This document shows positions 38,106-50,763 of a stretch of DNA of 64,000 nt, one piece after another. This DNA comes from Roseiarcus sp963742305 (GTDB lineage: Bacteria > Pseudomonadota > Alphaproteobacteria > Rhizobiales > Beijerinckiaceae). A program made the position numbers and the translations under genes. The stretch is from positions 124,001-188,000 of the forward strand of contig CAVULN010000016.1 of the NCBI GenBank assembly GCA_963742305.1. Direction: 5' to 3'. The notes beneath the pieces are model-generated. The model was not told the origin of the DNA. It worked only from the letters and a program-made list of their open reading frames with translations, and made no database searches. The first letter of the stretch is position 1, and each line of letters begins with the position of its first letter.

Positions 38106-38939
38106 TCAAACGTAGTCGGTCGCCTTCGCCACCTGTTCCCAGGCGTCGATGTCGCGGGAGAATTCCGCAATTTTGGCGCGCGCCAGCTCGTAGGCGCGCG
38201 CGCCAAGCGGCAGATGGAGCGGCGGCTTCTCCGAATCGATCGCTTTCAGCATGACCGCGACGGCCTTGTCCGGGTCGCCCGCCTGCTTGCCGTCGTTGTT
38301 GGCCCGGTAGGCTCGGAACATGCCGGCCGTCGCCGCATATTCCGGCATCTCTTTCTTGGCGGCCGAGATCGAGCGGCCGAGGAAGTCGGTTCGAAACGGA
38401 CCCGGCTCGACGATGATGACCGCGATGCCGAACGGGGCGACCTCCTGGGCCAGGGCCTCGGAAATGCCTTCCACGGCAAACTTGGTGGCGTTGTAATGCC
38501 CCGAGCCCTGCAGGCCCTTGATGCCTGCCCCCGAGGACATGTTGACGATCCTCCCGCCGGCGCCGGTCTTGCGCAGCGCCGGCAAGGCCGCCCGCGTCGT
38601 CTCGAGCAGGCCGAAGACGTTGGTCTCGAACATCGGCCGATATTCGTCCGGGGTCGCCTCCTCGATGGCGCCGATGAATCCGAAGCCGGCGTTGTTGACC
38701 AGGACGTCGAGCCTGCCGAAAGCCTCCACGGCCAGCGCCACGGCTTTCCCCGCGTCGCCCGGCTTGGTCACGTCGAGCGCGGCGGCGCGGGCGGTCTTCG
38801 GAAAGGCCTTGGCTAGATCCGAGACGCTCGCGGGATCGCGCGCGGTGGCGACCACCTGGTCGCCGCGGTTTAGCGCCGCCTGGGCGAGCAAACGGCCGAA
38901 GCCGGTGGAACAGCCGGTGATGAGCCAAGTCCGGGTCAT
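38106..38939 (-). CDS. Short-chain dehydrogenase/reductase
   Basis: SDR of 277 residues in the 17-beta-hydroxysteroid-dehydrogenase-like branch: TGCSTGFG cofactor motif at the N-terminus, LDVLVNNAGFG, IVNMSSGAG and YNATK (catalytic Tyr/Lys). Start ATG 38939 (MTRTWLITG) with GAGAGCG upstream. The extended C-terminus (KPPLHLPLGARAYELA) is characteristic of this branch. Substrate unknown; no pathway neighbours. Confidence 0.87.
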   Translation of the reverse strand: MTRTWLITGCSTGFGRLLAQAALNRGDQVVATARDPASVSDLAKAFPKTARAAALDVTKPGDAGKAVALAVEAFGRLDVLVNNAGFGFIGAIEEATPDEYRPMFETNVFGLLETTRAALPALRKTGAGGRIVNMSSGAGIKGLQGSGHYNATKFAVEGISEALAQEVAPFGIAVIIVEPGPFRTDFLGRSISAAKKEMPEYAATAGMFRAYRANNDGKQAGDPDKAVAVMLKAIDSEKPPLHLPLGARAYELARAKIAEFSRDIDAWEQVAKATDYV

Positions 38940-39249
38940 GATCGCTCTCGTGTTCGAGGGTGTGTGGGGTGGCCCGATCGCTGACAGGGCGATCGAGCGG
39001 CGGGCGCGTTCGTCCGGGCCTGCCAAGGCGAGCGCGCAAGATCGCATAGGCAGGAATCGGATCAAATGAAAGGCCCGCGTTGGCAGCGATGACAGGCCGC
39101 GGTCGGCAGGACGCGGCCTTGACCGCCAGCGCATCGAGTCCTATGGCCACGCCACGATTTCTTCGGTTCCGATGAGTGTTCGAGTTGGAACGGAGAATGC
39201 TGAGGTGGCGCGGGTCTGAGCCGAGGGGGCGCACATTTCCGCTGAGACG

Positions 39250-39894
39250 ATGCTCGACCGGCGCCTGCACATGGTCAACGGCCAGCTCCGCACCGGCGGA
39301 GTGGTCGACAAGGCCCTGCTGATGGCCTTTCTCGACACGCCGCGCCAGCGCTTCGTCAAGCCCGAATTCGCATCGCTTGCCTATCTCGACCGCCAATTGC
39401 CGGCGCGCGGGGCGAAGGCCCGCCAGCTGCTCGCGCCCGTGACTCTTGCGCGGATGCTTCAGGCGGCGAAGGTCGGCGCCGGCGACCGCGCGCTCGATGT
39501 CGCGGGCGGATCGGGCTACGGCGCGGCGATCCTTGAGGCGATGGGCGCGAAGGTCGTGCTGCTGGAATCCGACGCTGGCGCGGCGGAAGCGGCCAAGGCC
39601 GAGCTGCGCGGCCGGCCGGGGGTCGCCGTGACCGTGGGGCCGCTCGACAGCGGGGCCGCGGGTCTCGGCCCGTTCGACCTGATCGTGGTCGAAGGCGCCT
39701 TCGGGGTCGCCCCGGACGCTCTTCTCGCGCTGCTTGCCGATTCAGGGCGTCTGGTCGGCGTCGACGCGTCGTCCCAGCCGCCGCAAGCGGTCCTCTATGA
39801 AAAGGCCGGCCGCGCGATCAGCCGGCGGGCGCTGTTCGAGACCGAGGCCGATCTCCTCGACGGCTTCCAGCCCCGGCCGAGCTTCGTCTTCTAG
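39250..39894 (+). CDS. Protein-L-isoaspartate O-methyltransferase family protein
   Basis: SAM-dependent methyltransferase-fold protein of 214 residues. The N-terminal region (MVNGQLRTGGVVDKALLMAFLDTPRQRFV) matches the PCMT family, and the SAM site is ALDVAGGSGYGAAIL. Hyphomicrobiales commonly carry this divergent PCMT paralogue just before the TolC-type gene, as here. Activity on isoaspartate is uncertain because the substrate-binding part is short. Confidence 0.85.
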   Translation: MLDRRLHMVNGQLRTGGVVDKALLMAFLDTPRQRFVKPEFASLAYLDRQLPARGAKARQLLAPVTLARMLQAAKVGAGDRALDVAGGSGYGAAILEAMGAKVVLLESDAGAAEAAKAELRGRPGVAVTVGPLDSGAAGLGPFDLIVVEGAFGVAPDALLALLADSGRLVGVDASSQPPQAVLYEKAGRAISRRALFETEADLLDGFQPRPSFVF

Positions 39895-40308
39895 GTCCGG
39901 CGAAGGAATGGCGCCGGCGCCAGAGCGGGATTGTCGAATCCCGATCTTCGTTCAAAAAATCCCACAAGATTAGAGGCTTCCGGCCAGAGCCTGGATTGGC
40001 GCGGCGGTCCGGAACCGGCCGGGTGTCGCATCTTTGCGACGCTCGGCGGAAAAATGGCGCCGCTGCGGCGAACTGGCGCAGCTTTTGTAGCGCAACGATG
40101 ATCCTTGCGCCTATGATGGCGCCGGCTTGGCCCCTTTCGGCGACGACGGGGACACGGCCGGGCTGAGTTTGTCTTGGTTGAGGTTGTCCTGGTCGAGGTC
40201 GTCCTGGCGTCGCGGCTCGCGTCTTTCAGTTTCGCGTCGGACGTGCAAACTAGGCGACCGCAGGTCGGCAGCGGGCGGTCACGATGGGGCGAGGCGCGTG
40301 AGGCGGGG
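39895..40308. other. Interval before the tolC-type gene
   Basis: About 410 bases with no gene. It contains an imperfect 15-base direct repeat (GTTGAGGTTGTCCTG and GTCGAGGTCGTCCTG, about 40179-40208). The tolC promoter should be here. Confidence 0.45.
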
Positions 40309-41761
40309 ATGATTTGGGGCTCAGGCGCATTCCAGCGGCAGCGCGTCGCTTCGCGCGGCCAGAAGCCGGGCCGTCTTTTGCGAGCGGCGTTGCTGGCGTC
40401 GGCCGGTCTGACCGCGATCGGCGGCGCCCCGGTCCGCGCTGAGACGATCGGCGGGGCGCTCGTCAAGGCCTATCTGACCAACCCCGACATCAATACCCAG
40501 CGCGCCGCGGTCCGGGTGGCGGACGAAGAGGTCCCGAAGGCGAACGCCGGCTACCTGCCGCAAGTCAACGCAACGGGCAACATCGGCATCGAACGCGCCC
40601 AGACCAGTGTTATCAGCGGCACCAGGTCCGGCCTCGGCAGCGCGGAGGTCACTCTCAAGCCGCGCGGTTACGGCATCCAGGCCAACGAGACGGTGTTTAA
40701 CGGCAACCAGACGCTCAATAAAATCCGGTCCGCCGAGTCGGGCGTGTTTGGCGCGCGCGAGCAATTGCGCAACACCGAGCAGGCCACCCTGCTTGCGGGC
40801 GTCACCGCCTATATGGACGTGCTGCAGGATACAGCGATCCTCGACCTCGACCGCAACAATGTCGAGGTGTTGAAGGAACAGCTGCGCGAGACGCGGGACC
40901 GGTTCACCGTCGGCGAGGTGACGCGCACCGACGTGGCGCAGGCGGAGGCGAGCCTGGCGAGCGGCCAGGCGATCGCGCTCCAGGCGGAGGCGACGCTGCA
41001 GGGCGCGATCGCGCGGTACCGTCAGGTGGTCGGCGATCAGCCGACAACGCTCGCGCCGGTGAAACCGCTCAGCAGGCCGCTGCCGAAGACCCTGCCCCAG
41101 GCGATATCCATCGCGCAGATCGAAAATCCCGTGATTTCCGCCTCCCTGCATGGCGTCGACGCCGCGCAATTGCAGGTGAAAGTGGCCGAGGGCGCGCTCT
41201 ATCCGACGGTCGGCGTCTCCGCCTCGGTCACCAACCAGTATGACGCCAGCGGGATTCCCGGTTTTCACGTGCTCGCCGGCCAGATCACGGGAAATATCAA
41301 CATCCCGATCTACGAAGGCGGTTTCGACTACGCTTCGACCCGGCAGGCCAAGGAAAGCCTGTCGAAACAGGAAATCCAGACTCAACTCCTTCCGCAACCA
41401 GGTCCGCCAGGCCGTCATCGCCGACTGGAGCAACAATCAGGCTCAGGTGGGGGTCGTGCGCGCCGCCCGAGCGTCGGTCTCCGCCAACGAAGTGGCGCTG
41501 ACCGGGGTGCGCGAAGAGGCCAAGGTCGGACAGCGCACGACGCTCGACGTGCTCAACGCCCAACAGGCGCTATTGCAGGCGCGAACGACGCTGGTTCAGG
41601 CCGAACGCAACCAGGTCGTCTTTTCGTACACACTGCTGTCGGACGTCGGCCGGCTGAACATCCCGACCCTCGGACTTAGCGTGGCCGAATACGATCCGCG
41701 GGTGCATTTCGATCAGGTCAAGAACAAGTGGATCGGCCTGAGGACGCCGAGCGGACAATAG
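40309..41761 (+). CDS. TolC-family outer-membrane efflux protein (frameshifted)
   Basis: Type I secretion/efflux outer-membrane channel of about 483 residues with a signal sequence (LLRAALLASAGLTAIGGAPVRA). The first frame carries the two-fold repeat start (ETIGGALVKAYLTNPDINTQRAAVRVADE), VTAYMDVLQDTAILDL and the RFTVGEVTRTDVAQAEASLA helix. The second, ending at 41761, carries FRNQVRQAVIADWSNNQAQ and KVGQRTTLDVLNAQQALLQA. The shift is near 41385-41400. It is followed by popZ and valS, the usual order. Confidence 0.9.
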
Positions 41762-41869
41762 CGGCCGTTGGCGCGGAGCGCTTGCACGGCGGCTGCGAGC
41801 GGCTATCGTCAGGTTGAAGCGCGGCTCGAATTCGGCGCGCAACGCTCCCCGGAAAGGCAGGGCGGTCTG

Positions 41870-42408
41870 ATGAGCGCAATCAATTCGAACTCCAGCGACC
41901 GCGACCTCGATGCAATTCATCGCGCGCAGCGGGCCCATGAGCCGTCGATGGAGGAAATCCTCGCCTCGATCCGCAACATCATCGCCCATGATCCCGTGAG
42001 GGGAGCGGCGCAGGAGCCGCCGGGGCTCGCTCCCTCGCTCATGCCCCAAACCGTCGATTCCAACGACGCCCCCATGGCGGAGGGCGAGCCCGCCGAAGAG
42101 CGGGATGAACCGCAGGCCGTCGCGCCGGCGATCGTCTGGCGCCGGCTGCAGGCCGTCGAAGCCGGACCCGCGCCGGGGGCGACGAAGCGCCGCTCCTGTC
42201 GCATGAGGCGGGCGAGGCGGCGGCCTTGTCGTTCGGGGCCTTGTCGGCCAGTCTCGACGTTCGCAGCGCCGAACTCGCCGATGAACTGGTGCGCGAGACG
42301 TTGCGGCCGATGCTCAAGCAGTGGCTCGACGAGAACCTGCCCTCGATCGTCGAGCGGCTGGTGCGGGCCGAGATCCAGCGGGTCGCGCGCGGGCGGAAAT
42401 CGCCCTGA
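41870..42408 (+). CDS. popZ: Polar organizing protein PopZ (DUF2497, frameshifted)
   Basis: PopZ of about 179 residues, which forms the polar scaffold that anchors the centromere complex and polarity proteins. The conserved N-terminal helix is AHEPSMEEILASIRNIIA, the middle is Pro/Glu-rich, and the C-terminal oligomerisation helices are SAELADELVRETLRPMLKQWL and NLPSIVERLVRAEIQRVAR. The two frames join at the G5 run at 42175-42179, where one base is gained or lost. Start ATG 41870 has a purine-rich AAAGGCAGGG upstream. Location between tolC and valS is typical. Confidence 0.88.
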
Positions 42409-42500
42409 GCCCGCGCGCCGGGGCACGTTGACTTCGGCCGTGGCGATGCGCTTATAGCGCCCCCGGCGCTTCCCTAAATCGCTAAGACCAAGACCCAGTG

Positions 42501-45375
<2,875 letters not shown>

Positions 45376-45575
45376 GCGCCCTGGCGGCGGGCGAAATTGT
45401 TGCTTTTGCGCAACATGCGCGATGCAACTTTAGCGAGTCGAGATTCCGGCTGGAATGCGCCGCGATTGCGCCATAAACGGCTCGCAGTTTCCGCCCCCGT
45501 TGATGACGGAAGTCGTCCGTGTCGCGAGCGCCTTCGAAGGACCGCGACGCGGCCGGATGGCGAGTCGGGATTGAA

Positions 45576-46529
45576 ATGCGCGTGGTCGCGTGTGCGGAGG
45601 CGGAGGGACTAGTCGACAGGGCGCCGTTGCGCCGCCGCTTCGCATTCGCAATCATCGGCTCGATGACGCTGGGGTTGACGCCCGCTTTCGCCTTCGATGG
45701 CACGGTGACCAGTCCGACCGAGAAGATCCCGAAAAACTTCACTGACCCTCAGCAGGCGCTGCGCGCCGGCGTCGACGATCTGAAAGCGGGCGACGCACAC
45801 GCGTCGGTCGCCGCTCTCACTTACGCGGCGGAAGGCGGGGAGGCGATCGCGCGCTGGAAACTGGGCGAGATGTACGCGGACGGCAAAGGCGTGGAGCGCG
45901 ACGACGTCAAGGCGTACCACTACTTCAACCAGCTGGTCGAGGACTACGACGAAGACCAGCCGGACCGGCGCAACCTGAGCGCGATTTCCAACGCGTTCGT
46001 CGCGGTCGGCGTCTATTGCCTGAACGGCATCCCCAATAGCGACGTACGGCCCGACCCGCAGCGGGCGCACGAACTGTTCCAATATGCCGCAACGACCTTC
46101 GGCGACCCGAACGCGCAGTACAATCTCGCGCACATGTACATGGTCGGCGGAGGAGGCCTCGCCAGGGACAAAATCGCCGCCATTCGCTGGCTCGCCGTGG
46201 CGGCCCAGAAGGGCCATGCGCCCTCGGAGGCGTTGCTGGGGCACATGCTGTTCATCGGCGAGGGGGCGCCGCAGCAGCGCCCGCGCGGGTTGATGTGGCT
46301 CGAGTTCGCCAACGACGCCGCGGCCGATCCGAAGCAGGTGTGGATCCGCGAGCTTTACCAGCAGGATTTCGAGCTGGCGAGCACCGACGAACGGCAGGCG
46401 GCCGCCGCGTTGCATGACGCGCGCGCCAAGAGGGCGCCGCCCTCGGCGCCGGTCCGGGACGTCCTCAAGGCGTTCCTCAGGCCGCTTGCCCCGCTGGTCG
46501 GGGCGGCGGCGGCGCCCGCCGCCCAGTGA
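45576..46529 (+). CDS. exoR: ExoR-like exopolysaccharide regulator with Sel1 repeats
   Basis: Periplasmic protein of about 317 residues resembling ExoR, the inhibitor of the ExoS/ChvI two-component system that controls succinoglycan and motility. A signal-like segment (RRRFAFAIIGSMTLGLTPAFA) is followed by Sel1-type repeats: ARWKLGEMYADGKGVERDD, the ExoR hallmark SNAFVAVGVYCLNGIPNSDV, AQYNLAHMYMVGGGGLARD and ALLGHMLFIGEGAPQQRPRGL. Start ATG 45576 is a choice; a GTG at 45519 is also in frame. No exoS/chvI genes are in the window. Confidence 0.82.
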   Translation: MRVVACAEAEGLVDRAPLRRRFAFAIIGSMTLGLTPAFAFDGTVTSPTEKIPKNFTDPQQALRAGVDDLKAGDAHASVAALTYAAEGGEAIARWKLGEMYADGKGVERDDVKAYHYFNQLVEDYDEDQPDRRNLSAISNAFVAVGVYCLNGIPNSDVRPDPQRAHELFQYAATTFGDPNAQYNLAHMYMVGGGGLARDKIAAIRWLAVAAQKGHAPSEALLGHMLFIGEGAPQQRPRGLMWLEFANDAAADPKQVWIRELYQQDFELASTDERQAAAALHDARAKRAPPSAPVRDVLKAFLRPLAPLVGAAAAPAAQ

Positions 46530-46545
46530 GCGGCGAGCGCTTGTC

Positions 46546-46565
46546 GATCCGCCTCCGCGCGGATC
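46546..46565. terminator. Hairpin between convergent exoR and PRC-barrel genes
   Basis: GATCCGC, a 6-base loop, GCGGATC; it overlaps the stop of the minus-strand gene and could serve both. Confidence 0.55.
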
Positions 46566-47178
46566 ATGGGTTGGTCGTTTTCACCTGATCGTTGGCGCCC
46601 GGAGTTCGCATGTCGGACTCGGAGAGCGTGCTTTGCGCGTATTTGAATTCGGGCGCGGCCTTGAGCTGGGCGAGGGTGACGTTGAGAACCGCCTTGTCGG
46701 GGTAGCCCTGGATCGCCTCGGTCACCGCCGGGTCGGTTTCCTTCATCGGCGGCTCTCCGCTGCCTGTCGTTGTGGTCGACGCGACGGGATTGGGGGGCGG
46801 CGCGGTGTTCGCCGGAACCTTCCGGCTTTCGGTCTGCCATTGCAGGGCCGAGAACGGCACGCCGACGTCCTTCTTCCCGATCCCGAGGAATCCGCCGACC
46901 CCGATGACGGCGGTTTGCGCCGCGCCGTTGTGATCCATCAACAGGTCGTCGATCTTTCCGATCTCCTTGCCGTCGGAGCCATAGACGCCGACGCCGATCA
47001 GCTTCGGCGCGCGCCATTGCGACTCCTCCTGCCTCGTCACGAAGTTGACGCCGGACGGAGCCTGCGTTTGGGCTTGCGGCGGCGGGGCGTTCGGCGCCGC
47101 GGCATTGTCCGCGCCATAGGCGCTGGACCCGATGAGCGCAGTGCTGAACAAGGTTGCGTAAGCAAGGGTCTTAAGCAT
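46564..47178 (-). CDS. Exported PRC-barrel domain protein
   Basis: A 204-residue exported protein: signal peptide (LAYATLFSTALIGSSAYGA), a Pro/Gln linker, then one PRC-barrel domain (APKLIGVGVYGSDGKEIGKIDDLLMDHNGAAQTAVIGVGG, KKDVGVPFSALQW). Such proteins are common in Hyphomicrobiales and linked to stress or sediment-type surface functions, but the role is not known. ATG 47178 has a very strong AAGGAGGCG upstream. Confidence 0.83.
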   Translation of the reverse strand: MLKTLAYATLFSTALIGSSAYGADNAAAPNAPPPQAQTQAPSGVNFVTRQEESQWRAPKLIGVGVYGSDGKEIGKIDDLLMDHNGAAQTAVIGVGGFLGIGKKDVGVPFSALQWQTESRKVPANTAPPPNPVASTTTTGSGEPPMKETDPAVTEAIQGYPDKAVLNVTLAQLKAAPEFKYAQSTLSESDMRTPGANDQVKTTNP

Positions 47179-47418
47179 CTTCGCCTCCTTTCGAGTGGCA
47201 TTGGGAGCGCGACCTTTGGGGGACACGCCCCTCCCGTGCGCCTTGGCGGCGTGCGGACCGGCTCGTTCGCGCTCGCTCGAGCGCCACGTGAAAAACCGGC
47301 GGCGACCGGAAAAGTTCCGTTGAGATGACAGGACGCCCTGGATGGGATAGGCGGCCCAGACGGGCGCTTATGATGCGTCAAAAGCGGGATCTGGATGCTC
47401 GCGGGAGGCGCGATCGGA

Positions 47419-47556
47419 ATGGTTGAATTCGCCCTGCGGTTCCTCAAGGGTCCCTGGGCCACGGCGGCGCTCGTCTGCCTTGCGGCGCTTGTCGTGCTGT
47501 TCGCGCTCGCCGGCCAAACCGTCAACGCGCCGTTCGTCTATACCGCGCCCCAATGA
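47419..47556 (+). CDS. Tiny single-helix membrane protein coupled to the acyltransferase
   Basis: A 45-residue ORF below the usual length cut-off. It encodes a short amphipathic start, one membrane segment (ATAALVCLAALVVLFALAG) and a short exported tail ending TAPQ. ATG 47419 has GGGAGG upstream; an in-frame ATG at 47395 would add eight residues. Its stop overlaps the acyltransferase start by four bases (ATGA), which points to translational coupling. It may be an accessory subunit, as small membrane proteins are for other acyl-transfer systems, but this is inference. Confidence 0.5.
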   Translation: MVEFALRFLKGPWATAALVCLAALVVLFALAGQTVNAPFVYTAPQ

Positions 47557-49980
47557 AGCGCAGCGCCTCGCTCGATTTTCTGCGCGGCGCGGCGGCCCTC
47601 GCGGTCGCGATTCCTCATTATCTCACCGCAAACGCGCCGTTTCAGCCGTTCGCGGAGGCGTTCGCGATCGCCGGCGTCGAGGTCTTCTTCGTCCTCAGCG
47701 GCTTCGTTCTCGCCCCGCAGATCGTCGATTGGGTGGTGGGCAAGCCCAAGCGCAATCTCGGCGTGTTTCTGATCCGTCGCTGGTTGCGCACCATCCCGCC
47801 CTATGTCGTCGCGCTGATCGCCATTGCGACGCTGACCGGCAATCTGATGACGTCGGACTTCGTCCGCTATCTCTTCTATGTCGAGAACCTCTTCCGTTCC
47901 GCCAACGCCGTCGACTTCTATCCCGTCGCCTGGAGTCTCGCGGTCGAGGAATGGTTCTATGTCCTGTTCGCGCCCGCCCTGTTCGTCGTCGCGCTGGCGC
48001 TCGGACGATCGGACCGGCGGCTCGCGGCGATCTTCGGGATCCTGGTCATTCTCGCTGTCGCCGCGGTGCGGCTCAGGTTCGCGCCGCACGACTGGGATCT
48101 GAACGTCCGCCGGGTCACGCTCTTTCGCATCGAACTCGATCGTCTGGGGCTTTCTGCTCTATCTCGCGCTCGAGCGTCGCGCGCCGTTCGCGCTGAACGT
48201 CGCATCGGACCGATTGCGCTTGAGCGCGCTGCTGGCGGCTCTCGCGGTCGCGATCCCCGCCGAGCTCGCCGTCGCGATTCTGGCCGTCGGCGGCGATCCA
48301 TTGGCGCAGCGCGCATTCCCTTACGCCTCGGCCGCGTTCGGCATGATCCTGGTCGGGGTTCTCTGGCGCGCGGAGGGCCTGTTCCGCAGTCGCGCGGTCA
48401 GAGGCGCGAGCTTTTTTCTCGGCCGCATCTCCTACTCGGCCTATCTCTTTCACCTCCTCATCATCATGGCGCTCAAGCCGAGGCTTGGCCACGCGCCGCT
48501 CGCGCTGCAGCTCACGATTTATGTCCTTGCCATCCTCGCGTTCTCGACGGTGTTCTTCGCCGGCTTCGAGCGGCCGATCCTCATGGCCCGCCCCTATTAC
48601 GGCGAGGGGCGCGCGGCGGCGCCTGTCACGGTTCGAAAAGAGGCGCGCCGCTGGCGCCCATCGCTTCTGGACATCGTGCTTGGCCTGGCGGCGATCGGCC
48701 TGGGCGCGCTCGCCCGCAACGCCTTCATGGCCGACGCGCCTTATGCGTTCTATCCGCTATTGATCGCGACGGCGGTTCTCGCGCTTGCGCTTGCCGCGCG
48801 AGCGCAAGCGACCGGGGCGGTCGCGGTGGCGGCCCGCGCGCTCCTTCTGTTCGCGCTCGCGCTGCCGTTCGCCGACGGCCTCTACCGCCATTCGACCGGA
48901 TTGCCGCTCGCCGCGACGGTCGCTCAACCGACCTATTCCTATCGCGCGGCGCACGCCAATCCGGCCGCGTTCGCGACCTGGTGGTTCTATTATCTGCGCG
49001 AGTGGATCAGGGACGACGGGATCAGGGCGGAGATCACCGCGCCCGACCCTCAGAAGACGCTGCCGTTCATCATGGTTCCGGGCAGTTCGGGGCGGATGTT
49101 CGACACCACGGTCCGCATCAACAATCTCGGCTTTCGCGGGCCGGACCTGGCGCGCGACAAGGGCGGCGCCTTTCGCATTGTCGCGCTCGGCGAATCTCAG
49201 ACCTTCGGGCCCACCTTGCGCGACGGCGAGAAGCCCTGGCCGGAGCTGTTGCAGGATCTGTTCGAGAAGCATGCGTCGTGCGGCCGGCGGATCGAGGTGA
49301 TCAACGCCGGAACCGAGGCCTACACGCTCGAGAACAATCTTGAGCGCATGCGCCGCGACATTCTGCCGCTGAAGCCGGATCTGATCGTCAGCACGCACGG
49401 AATGAACGGCTTTTTCCCGTTCGGCTTGCGGCGCGTTCCCGAGCCCGTGGAGCCCGGCGTCAGGCCGCGCGGCTCGGCGCTGATCGCCCGCGCGGCGCTG
49501 ACCATCGAGCGCGCGGCCCACGACTGGCGCGCGCGGAACGGGGCGCAGGCGCAGGCCGCGGCGCTTCCGCCAATGTCCGACGCCGAACTCATGAAGACCC
49601 GCTACGCCGACGACTATCGCAAGCTGATCGCGCTTTCGCGCGAGGGCGGCGCGGACATCGCGCTCGCCACCTCGACCATGGCGGTCGACGCGCAGAGCCC
49701 GCGCGAGGTCAAGGACTTCTATGGCGCGGTGTTCAAGCCGATCGACGACATCATCGCCGCCAACGCCGCCCATAACCGCCTGGTCAAGCTGGTCGCCCGC
49801 GAAGAGGGCGCGCCGGTGATCGACATGACCAGGGGCGTCGACGGGCAATGGGACGACGATCTCTATCTCGACATCGTCCACTTCACCGAACGGGGCAACG
49901 AACGGGTCGCCGGCCTCATGTTCCACGCGCTGATCCCGCTCCTGGCCGAGCGCGACGGGGTGAAGTGCGAGGTGCGGTGA
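47553..49980 (+). CDS. Acyltransferase-3 / SGNH hydrolase fusion (frameshifted)
   Basis: About 809 residues. The N-terminal part is an acyltransferase-3 membrane domain (RSASLDFLRGAAALAVAIPHY with the catalytic His, VEVFFVLSGFV, VAWSLAVEEWFYVLF). A one-base shift near 48138-48145 moves it into the frame that continues WGFLLYLALERR and ISYSAYLFHLLI. After further helices comes a periplasmic SGNH domain (RIVALGESQTFGPT, VINAGTEAYTLENN, STHGMNGFFP, DIVHFTERGNERV). Such fusions O-acetylate surface polysaccharides or peptidoglycan (OafA/OatA type). The SGNH nucleophile is in GES rather than GDS. The substrate is unknown. Confidence 0.83.
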
Positions 49981-50002
49981 GGCTCGATTCGCGCGCGAGC
50001 GC

Positions 50003-50365
50003 CTAAGCCTTTTCCAACGCGCCTTTCTTGAACGCTTTCCGGAGCGCCTTCTCGACCCGGACGTTATAGCCACGGCCGGTCGCCTTGATGTCCGCGACGA
50101 GATCGGAGGGCAAACGGAAGCTGATCTGTTCCTTTGGCGCGGCGATCCGAGGACGGCCGACGGGCCTGATACGCTTCATGGCCTCGGGCAGCTCAGGAAA
50201 CACTTCGGCGACCGGGCGCAAGTCCATGGCGGCGAAATCCTCATCTGTCAGTTCGCGGACTTCGCCCTGTTCGTCGGTCAGCGGCCTGAGCGGCGGTCGC
50301 ATTAGGGGTCGCATCGGAGGGCGCATCGGCGGTCGGAGTGGCGGCCGCATCGGTGATCTTGCCAT
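50003..50365 (-). CDS. brnA: BrnA-family antitoxin
   Basis: A 120-residue BrnA-type antitoxin that should bind DNA through a C-terminal ribbon-helix-helix (QISFRLPSDLVADIKATGRGYNVRVEKALRKAF) and neutralise BrnT. ATG 50365 has AGAGG upstream. The first 30 residues are a repeat of a four-residue unit (MRPP/LRPP), encoded by about six 12-base units, which is unusual. This part overlaps the end of the toxin gene by 125 bases in another frame. Confidence 0.85.
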   Translation of the reverse strand: MARSPMRPPLRPPMRPPMRPLMRPPLRPLTDEQGEVRELTDEDFAAMDLRPVAEVFPELPEAMKRIRPVGRPRIAAPKEQISFRLPSDLVADIKATGRGYNVRVEKALRKAFKKGALEKA

Positions 50366-50618
50366 AAGCCTTAACCTCTTTCTCGTTCGCCTTGCGGAAG
50401 CTGATCACTCTCGTCTTCCCTTGACGCAGACAGAAGCACACAAAATAGAGCCGTCTGTCCTTCGGAACGAAAGCGAGAAATCGTTCCTCGCCGTAGTCGC
50501 GTCGAACATCGCGGGCGATGCGGGCCGTGGCCCATTCCAGCTCACGGACAAGCTCAAACGGCAACCCGCGCACCTTCTCATTCTTCGCACTCTTTTCCGG
50601 GTCGAACTCGATTTCCAT
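50241..50618 (-). CDS. brnT: BrnT-family toxin (DUF497)
   Basis: BrnT-type ribonuclease toxin of 125 residues: MEIEFDPEKSAKNEKVRGLPFELV, RYGEERF-type core (DYGEERFLAFVPKDRRLYFVCF), and TRVISFRKANEKEVKAYGK, the normal family end. A further 35 residues (TDAAATPTADAPSDATPNAT to SPRTDR) come from reading the brnA repeat in another frame, so the C-terminal tail is aberrant. ATG 50618. Toxin before antitoxin is the standard order, with autoregulation by the complex. Confidence 0.87.
   Translation of the reverse strand: MEIEFDPEKSAKNEKVRGLPFELVRELEWATARIARDVRRDYGEERFLAFVPKDRRLYFVCFCLRQGKTRVISFRKANEKEVKAYGKITDAAATPTADAPSDATPNATAAQAADRRTGRSPRTDR
50285..50357. repeat. 12-base repeat array in the brnT/brnA overlap
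   Basis: About six degenerate copies of a 12-base unit (CCGATGCGACCG-like on the minus strand), giving MRPP-type repeats in BrnA and DA/AT-rich sequence in BrnT. Confidence 0.6.
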
Positions 50619-50763
50619 TGAAAATTATTGTAGCAGCATAAATTATCAAGCTCAAGCAATTTGCAAGACACGGCGTTGACTCGTGCGCTCCGAGAAGAGT
50701 GGCTAACTTGCGCCGCCGAAACGGCGGCAGGCGCAGTCGCTGCCGCAACAGGGGGAAACGCCC

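Noticed and set aside
40179..40208. Repeat as a CRISPR or minisatellite
   Set aside because: Only two imperfect 15-base units, no spacers. No CRISPR array was seen anywhere in the window.
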